Positions 32,242 through 40,135 of a stretch of 59,973 nt of DNA are shown here, one piece after another. The notes under the pieces were generated by a model, which saw nothing but the letters and a program-made list of their open reading frames with translations, was not told where the DNA came from and made no database searches. Origin of the DNA: an uncultured Bacteroidales bacterium (GTDB lineage Bacteria > Bacteroidota > Bacteroidia > Bacteroidales > Bacteroidaceae); NCBI GenBank assembly GCA_902788315.1, contig CADAJS010000026.1:1-59973 (forward strand), written 5' to 3'. Each line of letters begins with the position of its first letter. Position 1 is the first letter of the stretch. Position numbers and translations under genes: made by a program.

Positions 32242-35200
32242 ACATCCTGAACTTGATGGCGCATCGGGAACCGTCTGCAGTCTGGAGGCGGGCGATGTAG
32301 GTGCCCGTGGAGAGCAGCGAGACGTTCACCTGCCCGTGCCCGGAGGCGAGGCGGAGCGGAGTGCTCATCACGGGCGTGCCGGAGAGCGTGAATACCTGCA
32401 GCGTGACATCGGCATTGTCCTCGCTGTGTACCATCAGGTTGCCGCCATGCAGGCACAGGCTCATGCCTCCCTCGCGTGACGAGGCCATCAGGCGGTCCAC
32501 CCCGTCGTCGTGGCCCTGCGGGAGCGGCTCGGGCGTCCAGCGCCGGGAGAGCATGGTCATCGTGTTCTGCTTGTCGATGGTGGGGCGCGACATACGGTAG
32601 AGCTGTGCCGTGCCGTCCGGGAAGCGGCCCACACTCTCCACGCCCGCGTGTGCACAATAGATTAAGGTATCGGTCCAGGCACCGTCGGCCGACGTGAGCA
32701 GCACGAGGCTCTGGTCCTCGTTGGCCAGCTTGAACGGGGCATGCAGCTGTGTGGCGGGCGCCGCACCGTCGCACCAGATGATGCGGTAGCCGTGGGCCGG
32801 AAGGCGGGTGGAGACGCCTGCCTCGCCGCCACTGATGGCATACTTCATGGGCTTGTCCGGGTTGTCCGAGAGATACATGCCCGACAGGTCGATCTCCCGG
32901 CCAGTGGTGTTATACAGCTCCAGCCAGTCGGCCTTCTTGAAATACTCGTTCACGTAGATGCTGTTTCCCGCACTCACCTCGTTGATGACCACCAGCGGTC
33001 GCTGTCTCCCGTCTTCCGGCACAGGGGCGAAGCAGGCCTGTATGGAGAGTGCCGTGCCCTCCGGCAGGTTCAGCTCGGGGCTTGTGCCCAGTGTGTCGTT
33101 GTCTGCCGTGAGCGGACGCCTGATGCGCAATGCGGCATCCCAGTAGATGTCGCTGCTGGTCTTGCTATTGTTGTGCACCTCCACGGCCAGCACGTTCTTG
33201 CCTCGCCGGAACAGGCTGGCAGGCAGGCTGACGGTGCCTACGTCCGGGTTGTTGGCCGAGTGGGTGGTGCTGAAAGTGCTGTAATACACCGTACCGCTGG
33301 GCATATTGGTACGGAAGGCCTCGGCATCGTTGAGATAGAGAATCATACCGTCGTCCAGGCTGTAGGAAAGCAGAATCTCGTCCTCGTCGGCCGGTGCTTC
33401 GTCGAGGGTGAACGTCTTGCGGAAGTAATACGTGGAGCGCCTGTCATTGCTGTCCGGGCCATAGTCGAGGAGGGTGCGGAACACGGTGTTCGTCTTGGCA
33501 TAGCCCAGCGGAGCAGCCCCTTCGCCCCAGTTGGCGTCGCTGTAGCTGAGACGCCTCCATGAAGGAGTGCCGTCGAGGCTCCCCCGGTCATAGTATTTCC
33601 AGTCGCTGCCCTCGGGAAAGATGGTCTCCGTGTGGCTGCTGACATTCCCTTCCAGCAGCCGCCACGCCGTGAAGGCGTATCCTGCCGGAGCCTCTGCCCG
33701 GAGCGTGACGGGCGGGAACAGCTGTCCCGAGAGTCTGCCCGTGGGCACTATCTGCCCGTTCACGAAGAGCTCTGCCCCGGGCGTGTCGCTGTCCAGGCGG
33801 ACATCGACGGGCGTGGTGCCCGAGAGTCCGAAGGCCGCATATTTCCTAAGTTCGCTGAACATCGGGGCCTGCCGCCCGTTGTAGTTCGTGATCATCGCGT
33901 TGCCCGTGGTCCATGGTGTCTTGTTGCGGTCGTAGCCATTGTCGGGCACCTGCTGTATCTCGTCCTTCTGAGTGCACAGCTCGCTGATGATACGTTCACA
34001 GCGGCTGGGCTCGAACACCGACCCAGCCACGATGCAGAAGGCATCCACGAAGTGGCGGCAGAAGGTGGGGTTCTTCAGCAGATTGAGGAAGATGGTCACG
34101 ATCTCCACCTCGCCGCGGATGCGTGGGATGGACTCGTTGAACTCGTTGTACAGCGGGTTCCATGTCCATGTCTTCTTGCTGGCAAAGCTGGTGAAGGGCG
34201 TGCTCAGGGAGAATGCATGGTCGATATCGTAGAGGATGAAGCGGAAACGTCCGTCCTCATGCAGCGGTCGCCAGCCCTTGAGATTGTTCTTCGGCCAGTC
34301 GTCGTTGCCCATGTACATCTCCACCGCCATGTAGTTACATATCTCATCCACATCGATGAGGCGCTGTATCTCGGTATAGCTCTCGTCGAGGACTGCCGTC
34401 TGGGACAACTCGTAGAGGCGCTCCCATGCCGTGCGGTCGCCACACTTCTGCACGTATCCCGAGTCGCCGTCCATCTCAAAGAAATCTATCTCGTCATCAT
34501 CATATCCATAGTTGGCATAGACGAAGTTCTTGTTGTTAGGCTCCCGCAGGTTGATGGTTCCGCGATAGAGCCCGTTGAGGAAATGCACCACCGGCTCGTA
34601 GCTCTGTGCATCGACGTTCAGTCCGCTGCGTATGACAATCTCCTGCACCGCCGGGTCGCGCAGGCGGCAGTTGTAGTCGTTGCCTGCACTGCGGAAGACT
34701 ATCTGCTTGTGGCGCAGGTATGGCTTGTGGTGGAAGAACTGATAGTCGAGCCGGTTCTGTCCCTCGTATATCTTCTCGGCATTCACCTTCCATCCGTAGG
34801 GGGTGTAGGCACGGCTGTAGGCCCCGTTGCGCTTCATGCCCGCCTCCTGATTGACCACCTGACGGCCCTGGGCATCAAAGTACTCGATGTTCATCGGCCG
34901 GTCCCAGTCCATGTTCCAGTTGCACGGCGTGGTCTGTCCCAGTCCGGCACGTCCGTTCACGCCTCGGGTGAAGATGCCCAGCTCGGGGCTGTACAGATGA
35001 GCTTGATCCGTGGTCACGGCCACGGCTGCCAGCGGTATGTCGAAGTCCTCGATGATATATGTCTGTGTGACCACTGGGCTGGGCAGCATGCCGTCCTTGT
35101 AGAAGCGCAGGCGCACGGTGCTCGTCTTGCTGAAGACGAAGCGTCCGGCCCGTGTGGTGGAGCCGTGGGTGAGCGTAGGCGTGCTGCCGTCGGTGGTATA

Positions 35201-35830
35201 GCGCAGGGTGAAGCCCTCGGGGATGGTGACCGTCATGCTGGCACGTCCCCTGTACACACCGCCCGGAAGGCTCACCTCGGGTGCCGGTGCGCGTTCGGTG
35301 CAGAAGGCCTGTGTGCCGTTTGAGGCTGCAGGTGTGGGCGTGCCGGTGGTGCCCCACTCGTCGGAACCGTCCTCGCGCCGGGCATAGCTGGTGCGTGGGA
35401 CGGGTGTGGGATAGGCGATGCTCTGGAGCAGCTGGCCGTAGGGGTCGCTCAGGTAGAATGTGCCGCCCGTGGTGCTCAGCTTCAGTTTCAGCTGGCTCAG
35501 GCAGTACTTGTCGTGATGTTCGAACCAGAGGTTCACGTATCCGTGGGCCTTCAGCGGGTGGGACTCCGTGATATGGGCCTTCATCAGGTTGTCCGGATCA
35601 TCGCTCACCCAGCATCCCTTCAGGTCATAGTCCTGTCCCGAGAGGTTGTACACCTCCACCCAGGGCCCGTAGTTCCAGCTGGGGTCCACATACATGTCGA
35701 TGTTCTCCACCTGAATTTCGTTCAGGCAGATGGAGTCCCGCTCGGCTGCGGTGGGTGCAGTCTGTGCCGCTGCCTGCAGGCCGGCGGAGACGGCTGTGAG
35801 CAGCAGGAGGAAACGTAGGGGGCACGGCAT
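32240..35830 (-). CDS. Secreted CotH-family surface protein with lamin-tail domains
   Basis: Exported protein of 1196 residues. A signal peptide (LRFLLLLTAVSAGLQAAAQ) is followed by a lamin-tail domain (about 35-160: CLNEIQVENID, GCWVSDDPDN), a chitobiase-like strand domain (about 190-260: TLRYTTDGSTPTL), a CotH kinase-like domain (about 270-640, with RFRFILYDIDHAFS), a beta domain with LYLNDAEAFRTNMP, a second lamin-tail domain (LVVINEVSAGNS, GMYLSDNPDKPMKY) and a C-terminal LQVFTLSGTPVMST plus STGTYIARL, as in type IX secretion sorting domains. CotH proteins in spores phosphorylate coat protein; the role in Bacteroidota is unknown, probably surface attachment or glycan-related. Monocistronic, with its own promoter. 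Confidence 0.85.
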   Translation of the reverse strand: MPCPLRFLLLLTAVSAGLQAAAQTAPTAAERDSICLNEIQVENIDMYVDPSWNYGPWVEVYNLSGQDYDLKGCWVSDDPDNLMKAHITESHPLKAHGYVNLWFEHHDKYCLSQLKLKLSTTGGTFYLSDPYGQLLQSIAYPTPVPRTSYARREDGSDEWGTTGTPTPAASNGTQAFCTERAPAPEVSLPGGVYRGRASMTVTIPEGFTLRYTTDGSTPTLTHGSTTRAGRFVFSKTSTVRLRFYKDGMLPSPVVTQTYIIEDFDIPLAAVAVTTDQAHLYSPELGIFTRGVNGRAGLGQTTPCNWNMDWDRPMNIEYFDAQGRQVVNQEAGMKRNGAYSRAYTPYGWKVNAEKIYEGQNRLDYQFFHHKPYLRHKQIVFRSAGNDYNCRLRDPAVQEIVIRSGLNVDAQSYEPVVHFLNGLYRGTINLREPNNKNFVYANYGYDDDEIDFFEMDGDSGYVQKCGDRTAWERLYELSQTAVLDESYTEIQRLIDVDEICNYMAVEMYMGNDDWPKNNLKGWRPLHEDGRFRFILYDIDHAFSLSTPFTSFASKKTWTWNPLYNEFNESIPRIRGEVEIVTIFLNLLKNPTFCRHFVDAFCIVAGSVFEPSRCERIISELCTQKDEIQQVPDNGYDRNKTPWTTGNAMITNYNGRQAPMFSELRKYAAFGLSGTTPVDVRLDSDTPGAELFVNGQIVPTGRLSGQLFPPVTLRAEAPAGYAFTAWRLLEGNVSSHTETIFPEGSDWKYYDRGSLDGTPSWRRLSYSDANWGEGAAPLGYAKTNTVFRTLLDYGPDSNDRRSTYYFRKTFTLDEAPADEDEILLSYSLDDGMILYLNDAEAFRTNMPSGTVYYSTFSTTHSANNPDVGTVSLPASLFRRGKNVLAVEVHNNSKTSSDIYWDAALRIRRPLTADNDTLGTSPELNLPEGTALSIQACFAPVPEDGRQRPLVVINEVSAGNSIYVNEYFKKADWLELYNTTGREIDLSGMYLSDNPDKPMKYAISGGEAGVSTRLPAHGYRIIWCDGAAPATQLHAPFKLANEDQSLVLLTSADGAWTDTLIYCAHAGVESVGRFPDGTAQLYRMSRPTIDKQNTMTMLSRRWTPEPLPQGHDDGVDRLMASSREGGMSLCLHGGNLMVHSEDNADVTLQVFTLSGTPVMSTPLRLASGHGQVNVSLLSTGTYIARLQTADGSRCAIKFRM

Positions 35831-35858
35831 AATGCGTCTTTTTCTTCTACTTACGCTG

Positions 35859-35866
35859 CAAAGTTA
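35859..35866 (-). promoter_or_regulatory. -7 promoter box TAACTTTG for CotH gene
   Basis: TAnnTTTG on the minus strand, 29 nt upstream of the CotH start codon at 35830. Confidence 0.6.
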
Positions 35867-35919
35867 CGCCTTTTTTTCACAGAATGATGTATGCAGAGGT
35901 GAAAAAAAGTCTTTTGTGC

Positions 35920-35950
35920 TTTGTTCTTTGCGCTGCAACTGCTACCTTTG
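35920..35950 (+). promoter_or_regulatory. Full consensus promoter TTTG-N19-TACCTTTG
   Basis: The -33 box TTTG (35920-35923) and the -7 box TACCTTTG (35943-35950) have the classic 19-bp spacing. Transcription should start near 35957, fixing the hydrolase start at ATG 35972. Confidence 0.75.
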
Positions 35951-35971
35951 CATCTGAAAACAATCAAGGCA

Positions 35972-37126
35972 ATGAAGCAAACCGTCTTTTTGATTCTTCT
36001 GTGGCTGATGTGTCCGTCGGCCATAATGGCCAGTAAAGGCCTCTCGCGCGAGGCTTCCCGCCGTGTGCAGGAGCGAGTGATTGCTGAGTGGATGCAGCGT
36101 GAGCGCGAGGTGGGGCGTGAGATACTCTCGCAGCCCGAGGCTGGGCGTGCCGTCAGTTCCGAGCGTGCCACGATGCCCTTCTGGTACACCGTCTATGGCT
36201 CGGCTCCGATGGGGACGCGCTCGCTGTGGATCTCGCTGCATGGCGGCGGGGGAGTGCCTCAGGAGGTGAACGACGGGCAATGGGACAATCAGAAGCGGCT
36301 CTATCAGCCCGAGGAGGGAGTGTATGTGGCTCCCCGTGCCCCGTGGAACGCCTGGAACATGTGGTGCCAGGAACCCATCGACGAGCTGTATGAGAAACTC
36401 ATACGCCTGATGGTGGCCTGCGAGGGTGTGGACCCCGACCGTGTGTATCTGATGGGCTATTCGGCAGGTGGCGACGGTGTGTGGCGCGAGGCGCCCCGCC
36501 TGGCCGACCACTGGGCAGCCGCCTCCATGATGGCCGGACATCCGGGCGACGTCAGCCTGGTGAACCTGCGCAATCTGCCCTTCATGATATGGTGCGGTGC
36601 GCTGGATGAGGCCTATCAGCGCAACACCCTCTGCGCCCAGCGGGGCGAGCAGATGGACTCCCTGCAGCGTGATTGCCCGGAGGGCTATGTCCACCGCACG
36701 GAGATTATGCCCGGCAAGGCCCACTGGATGGACCGTGAGGACCGTGCGGCCCTGCCCTGGATGCGCCGCTACGTGCGCAACCCCTACCCCTCGGCCATCG
36801 TGTGGCAGGAGGAGGAGGTGCTTCGCCCGGCCTTCTACTGGCTGCAGGCGCCGGCTGACGAACTGCAACGCGGGCGCCGGGTGGACGTCAGTGTCCGGGA
36901 CAATGTGATCACCATCTCGCGATGTGACTATGGTTCGCTCACGCTCTGGCTCAACGACGAGCTGGTCAACCTGGACCGCCGGGTGACGGTGAAGTGCCAG
37001 GGACGCACCGTCTTTCGCGGGCGCGTGGCGCGTACGGAAGAGAATATGGTGGCTTCGCTCGGCGAACGAGGCGACCCCAGATATTGCTTCCCAGCCCGTG
37101 TGCAGGTGAGGCTCGCGACGAGATAG
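35972..37126 (+). CDS. Secreted alpha/beta hydrolase
   Basis: Protein of 384 residues with a signal peptide (QTVFLILLWLMCPSAIMA). The catalytic domain shows LWISLHGGGGVPQ (oxyanion region), the nucleophile elbow VYLMGYSAGGDGVW with Ser, and GKAHWMDRED with the probable His; a family Asp/Glu lies between. It looks like a PHB-depolymerase or dienelactone-hydrolase-type esterase acting in the periplasm or outside. The last ~90 residues form a small beta-rich domain. The promoter at 35920-35950 excludes the upstream in-frame start at 35921. Divergent from the CotH gene. Confidence 0.8.
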   Translation: MKQTVFLILLWLMCPSAIMASKGLSREASRRVQERVIAEWMQREREVGREILSQPEAGRAVSSERATMPFWYTVYGSAPMGTRSLWISLHGGGGVPQEVNDGQWDNQKRLYQPEEGVYVAPRAPWNAWNMWCQEPIDELYEKLIRLMVACEGVDPDRVYLMGYSAGGDGVWREAPRLADHWAAASMMAGHPGDVSLVNLRNLPFMIWCGALDEAYQRNTLCAQRGEQMDSLQRDCPEGYVHRTEIMPGKAHWMDREDRAALPWMRRYVRNPYPSAIVWQEEEVLRPAFYWLQAPADELQRGRRVDVSVRDNVITISRCDYGSLTLWLNDELVNLDRRVTVKCQGRTVFRGRVARTEENMVASLGERGDPRYCFPARVQVRLATR

Positions 37127-37271
37127 AGCGTGGTGGAGCTCGCGTGCCGGCACTCAGAAGTCCTTTGCCTTGTATAGGAGAATATCGGACGAGGATGGGA
37201 TAAAAGTAGCCAAATCGTTGCTCATGCAGTTTTTTTATAGGATTTTATTTTCCCATGACGATACTTTGTCC

Positions 37272-37279
37272 TACCTTTG
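37272..37279 (+). promoter_or_regulatory. -7 promoter box TACCTTTG for porin gene
   Basis: TAnnTTTG 24 nt upstream of ATG 37304. The in-frame ATG at 37277 lies inside this box and cannot be used. Confidence 0.6.
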
Positions 37280-37303
37280 CAGACGAATTTCATTATTGAC
37301 GAT

Positions 37304-38722
37304 ATGAAGAAAAGAATCACCCTTGCCCTTGCGGCAACCCTCGCCTCGGCCAGCATGATGGCCGGCGGACTGTTGACAAACACGAATCAGAACGCCTCGT
37401 TCCTGCGCCAGATGAGTCAGGATGGTATCATCGACGTGACCGGTCTCTATACCAATCCTGCCGGTACGGCGTTCCTGACACCGGGTCTCCACCTGAGCCT
37501 GAACATCCAGAGCGCCAAGCAGAGTCGCGACATTACCACCACCTTCCCCCTCTTTGCTTACAACCACACCAACCCCCAGGCGACACATCGCTTCGACGGC
37601 GATGCGCTGGCACCCGTCATTCCGTCGTTTCAGCTGTCGTACAACTGGGACTCCCGCTGGAGCGTGAATGCAGCCTTTGCGCTGGGAGGCGGAGGCGGCA
37701 AGTGTGAGTTCGACCAGGGACTGGGATCCTTCGAGGCACTCTATGCCGGGCAGATTTATTCCGGCATTGTCTCCAGCCTGTCGCAGAACCTGGTTGCAGC
37801 AGGCATGCCTGCCGGAGCAGCGCAGACCACTGCTTCCGGAGCCTTCCGGGGCTATAGCCTGAACTCGTACATGAAGGGCCGCTCCTATCAGTTCTGCCTT
37901 ACGCTGGGCGGTACCTACAAGATTCTGCCCAACCTCTCGGCTTTCGTGGGTCTGCGAGGCATCTATGCCACCAATAACTACAACGGATGGGTGACGGATG
38001 CCAAGGGCTACTGGCAGTATCCCGCCATCGCTCCGGTGACAACCGTTGACCTCTCTGCCAACAGTCTGGACCTCAATGCCGACCAGAACGGATTCACGGC
38101 CCAGCCCATCATCGGCATGGACTGGCAGGCCAATGACCACTGGAATCTGGCTTTCAAGTTCGAGCTTCCCACACGCCTGTCGATGAAGAACAAGACAGAG
38201 ATGAACGCCTATACGCAGGCCGTGGCACAGACGAATGCTACGCTGGGTCAGTTTGCCGACGGACGGAAGGTACGTGAGGATATCCCCGGCATCCTGGCTC
38301 TCGGAGCACAGTACAAGCCCGTGGACCAGCTGCGCCTCATGGCCGGATGGCACTATTATATGGACAAGCAGGCCAAGAAGGAGGGTGACAAGCAGGACCT
38401 CATCGACAAGGGGACAATGGAGTTCAGTGCCGGTGCCGAGTATGACGTGCTGAGCTGGCTCACCGTGAGCGGCTCGTGGCAGTGCACCCGCTATCGTCTG
38501 AGCGAGGCTTACATGAACGACCTGAGCTTCAACCTGAGCAGCAATGCGCTGGGCGTGGGAGTGCGCTTCAATGTCAGCGAGCGTTGCGACATCGACCTGG
38601 GTTATATGCACAACTTCTACCAAACTCGCGATGTGGACACGCAGACGGCTGTCGGTGTGAAGAGCGATCACTATTACCGTAGCAACCGTGTCTTCGGAGT
38701 GGGCGTGAACCTGCACTTCTAA
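37304..38722 (+). CDS. OMPP1/FadL/TodX-family outer-membrane transporter
   Basis: Outer-membrane beta-barrel of 472 residues with a signal peptide (RITLALAATLASASMMAGG). The N-terminal hatch-like region contains GLYTNPAGTAFLTPGLHLSL, corresponding to the NPA motif of FadL, followed by alternating amphipathic strands and a C-terminal SNRVFGVGVNLHF ending in Phe, as needed for barrel insertion. Such proteins admit long-chain fatty acids or other hydrophobic compounds. Monocistronic. Its stop codon is the first three bases, offset by one, of a 166-bp inverted-repeat element. Confidence 0.88.
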   Translation: MKKRITLALAATLASASMMAGGLLTNTNQNASFLRQMSQDGIIDVTGLYTNPAGTAFLTPGLHLSLNIQSAKQSRDITTTFPLFAYNHTNPQATHRFDGDALAPVIPSFQLSYNWDSRWSVNAAFALGGGGGKCEFDQGLGSFEALYAGQIYSGIVSSLSQNLVAAGMPAGAAQTTASGAFRGYSLNSYMKGRSYQFCLTLGGTYKILPNLSAFVGLRGIYATNNYNGWVTDAKGYWQYPAIAPVTTVDLSANSLDLNADQNGFTAQPIIGMDWQANDHWNLAFKFELPTRLSMKNKTEMNAYTQAVAQTNATLGQFADGRKVREDIPGILALGAQYKPVDQLRLMAGWHYYMDKQAKKEGDKQDLIDKGTMEFSAGAEYDVLSWLTVSGSWQCTRYRLSEAYMNDLSFNLSSNALGVGVRFNVSERCDIDLGYMHNFYQTRDVDTQTAVGVKSDHYYRSNRVFGVGVNLHF

Positions 38723-38886
38723 CCCGAATAGGTCAATAGACTGTTATGCGCTAAACGGGATTTCTTTGTGACATCTGTCTCGCCACTTCTCGGTTACAAT
38801 GGACCCCATTGCGCCCTCAAAGTAACAAGACATCTGCTCAAAAATAAACGCCATTATCATCATAACGCTATTGACCGATTCGGGTT
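38721..38886. mobile_element. Small inverted-repeat (MITE-like) element
   Basis: AACCCGAATAGGTCAATAG at 38721 and, inverted, CTATTGACCGATTCGGGTT ending at 38886 form imperfect terminal inverted repeats that extend inward through GTTATG/CATAAC. The element is 166 bp with no gene. A partial related sequence, AAACGTCATTGTCAGCATAA through GATTCTGGATTA, lies at 39912-39954 and matches 38847-38890. A non-autonomous transposable element is inferred. Confidence 0.55.
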
Positions 38887-38918
38887 TAATTCCGAAAGCT
38901 ATTGACCGATATGGCATA

Positions 38919-38957
38919 GAAAAATGGGGCATCCCAGTCAGGGGTGCCCCATTTTTT
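38919..38957. terminator. Bidirectional terminator
   Basis: AAAATGGGGCATCCC and GGGGTGCCCCATTTTTT form a GC-rich stem flanked by A and T runs, between the + strand porin gene and the end of the - strand Sel1 gene. It works in both directions. Confidence 0.85.
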
Positions 38958-38976
38958 GTCGTGTTGCCCGTCGGTG

Positions 38977-39543
38977 CTATCGGAGCATCTGCAGGATGGT
39001 CTTGGCATCCTCGTCGCCCTGAGATGCCTCGAGGCGCAGTTCCTTCATGATTTCGCCACCGTCGTTGTCGTTGTTTACTGCCTTCTTGAACAGTTCCTTG
39101 GCCTTGGCCATGTTCTTGGGCACACCTTTGCCCTTCATGTAACACTTGCCCAGTGCCAGCTGTGCCTCGGCATTGTCCTGATTGGCCGACTTGGTGAAAA
39201 GCTCTACAGCCTTGGCGCGATCCTTTGCCACGCCCTCGCCGTTCTTGTAGCACTTGCCCAGTTCGTACTGTGACTTGGCATGTCCCTGTGCGGCAGCCTT
39301 GGCATACCACTGGGCTGCCAGCTTATCGTCCTCCTTGATGCCGTTTCCCTTGTCGTAGCACTTGCCCAGCCGGTACTGAGCCTTCTTGTGTCCCTGCTCG
39401 GCTGCGGCCCTCAGTTTGGGGATGGCCTGAACGTACTTCTTGGCATCATAGAGTGCCTTGCCCTCTTCGTAAAGTTTGTCGGCATTTTGCGCCATGGCTG
39501 CTCCGCAGATGAGCAGAAGCAGTGTGGTAAGGATTGTTCTCAT
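38977..39543 (-). CDS. Secreted Sel1-repeat protein
   Basis: Protein of 188 residues with a signal peptide (RTILTTLLLLICGAAMAQ) followed by a chain of Sel1-like (TPR-type) helical repeats: YEEGKALYDAKKYVQAIPKL, AEQGHKKAQYRLGKCYDKGN, AAQGHAKSQYELGKCYKNGE, DNAEAQLALGKCYMKGKGVP. These scaffold protein-protein contacts, probably in the periplasm. The ATG at 39541-39543 is placed by the signal peptide and by the promoter at 39570; a longer frame to 39819 runs through the 22-bp tandem repeat and is not real. Confidence 0.85.
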   Translation of the reverse strand: MRTILTTLLLLICGAAMAQNADKLYEEGKALYDAKKYVQAIPKLRAAAEQGHKKAQYRLGKCYDKGNGIKEDDKLAAQWYAKAAAQGHAKSQYELGKCYKNGEGVAKDRAKAVELFTKSANQDNAEAQLALGKCYMKGKGVPKNMAKAKELFKKAVNNDNDGGEIMKELRLEASQGDEDAKTILQMLR

Positions 39544-39569
39544 ATTGTTATCAGTTTGGTAATTCGACG

Positions 39570-39577
39570 CAAAGGTA
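39570..39577 (-). promoter_or_regulatory. -7 promoter box TACCTTTG for Sel1 gene
   Basis: TAnnTTTG on the minus strand 27 nt upstream of the Sel1 start. It confirms that the gene does not extend into the repeat region. Confidence 0.65.
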
Positions 39578-39746
39578 ATGCAAACGTTCGGCACTGGCAA
39601 GGAAAAACTTGTTTTTTTTGTCCTGCCACGCCAAATGTAACTTAAATGTAATTTATCCCGAACCTCTTCTTCCGCCCCCTTTTCGGGCGACGACGGCGAG
39701 CAGACAGCATGCCTGATTCTCAGGGCTTCCAACTCCACCCCTTGAC

Positions 39747-39857
39747 GGAGCACGCTCCTCCTGCCGATGGAGCACGCTCCTCCTGCCGATGGAGCACGCT
39801 CCTCCTGCCGATGGAGCACGCTCCTCCCGACGACGGAATACGCTCCGGCGGGCTTCC
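39747..39857. repeat. 22-bp palindromic tandem repeat
   Basis: GGAGCACGCTCCTCCTGCCGAT occurs three times exactly (39747, 39769, 39791) and a fourth time with changes (39813), then degenerates. Each unit contains the hairpin GGAG-CACG-CTCC. It sits in a 590-bp gene-free stretch between the divergent Sel1 and aldA genes, which also holds the partial MITE-like sequence at 39912-39954. Confidence 0.85.
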
Positions 39858-40065
39858 CTCTGTGCGGGGACAGCCGCCGGGCTCCTCCGATGCCACTTCC
39901 GAAACTTCGGTAAACGTCATTGTCAGCATAACGCGATTGGCTGATTCTGGATTATGCCGTATGGCACGATGCTCTGTGTGACATCGTTCGGCAGGCACCC
40001 TGTATTCATATGTATGCAAAAAGGACGGCATTATGTGTCTTTTTTTACAATTCTTTGCCCGATTC

Positions 40066-40097
40066 TTTGGCTTTCTTGATAATAATTTCTACCTTTG
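40066..40097 (+). promoter_or_regulatory. Full consensus promoter TTTG-N20-TACCTTTG
   Basis: TTTG at 40066-40069 and TACCTTTG at 40090-40097. It should drive the aldA-lutABC operon; the leader to the aldA ATG at 40136 is about 30 nt. Confidence 0.7.
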
Positions 40098-40135
40098 CTC
40101 ACAGCAGATAGTATTAATCCCCTAAACAAACAACC

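Noticed and set aside
38744..39310. Minus-strand frame of 188 codons covering the terminator and MITE-like region
   Set aside because: It is the Sel1 gene read in the wrong frame followed by non-coding sequence; the Sel1 frame carries the signal peptide and repeats.
38977..39819. Longer version of the Sel1 gene starting at 39819
   Set aside because: The added N-terminus is translated from the 22-bp tandem repeat, and a promoter box at 39570 lies inside it. The signal peptide start at 39543 is right.
39747..39857. Possible CRISPR array
   Set aside because: Units are 22 bp and directly contiguous with no unique spacers, and no cas gene is in the window. It is a simple palindromic tandem repeat.
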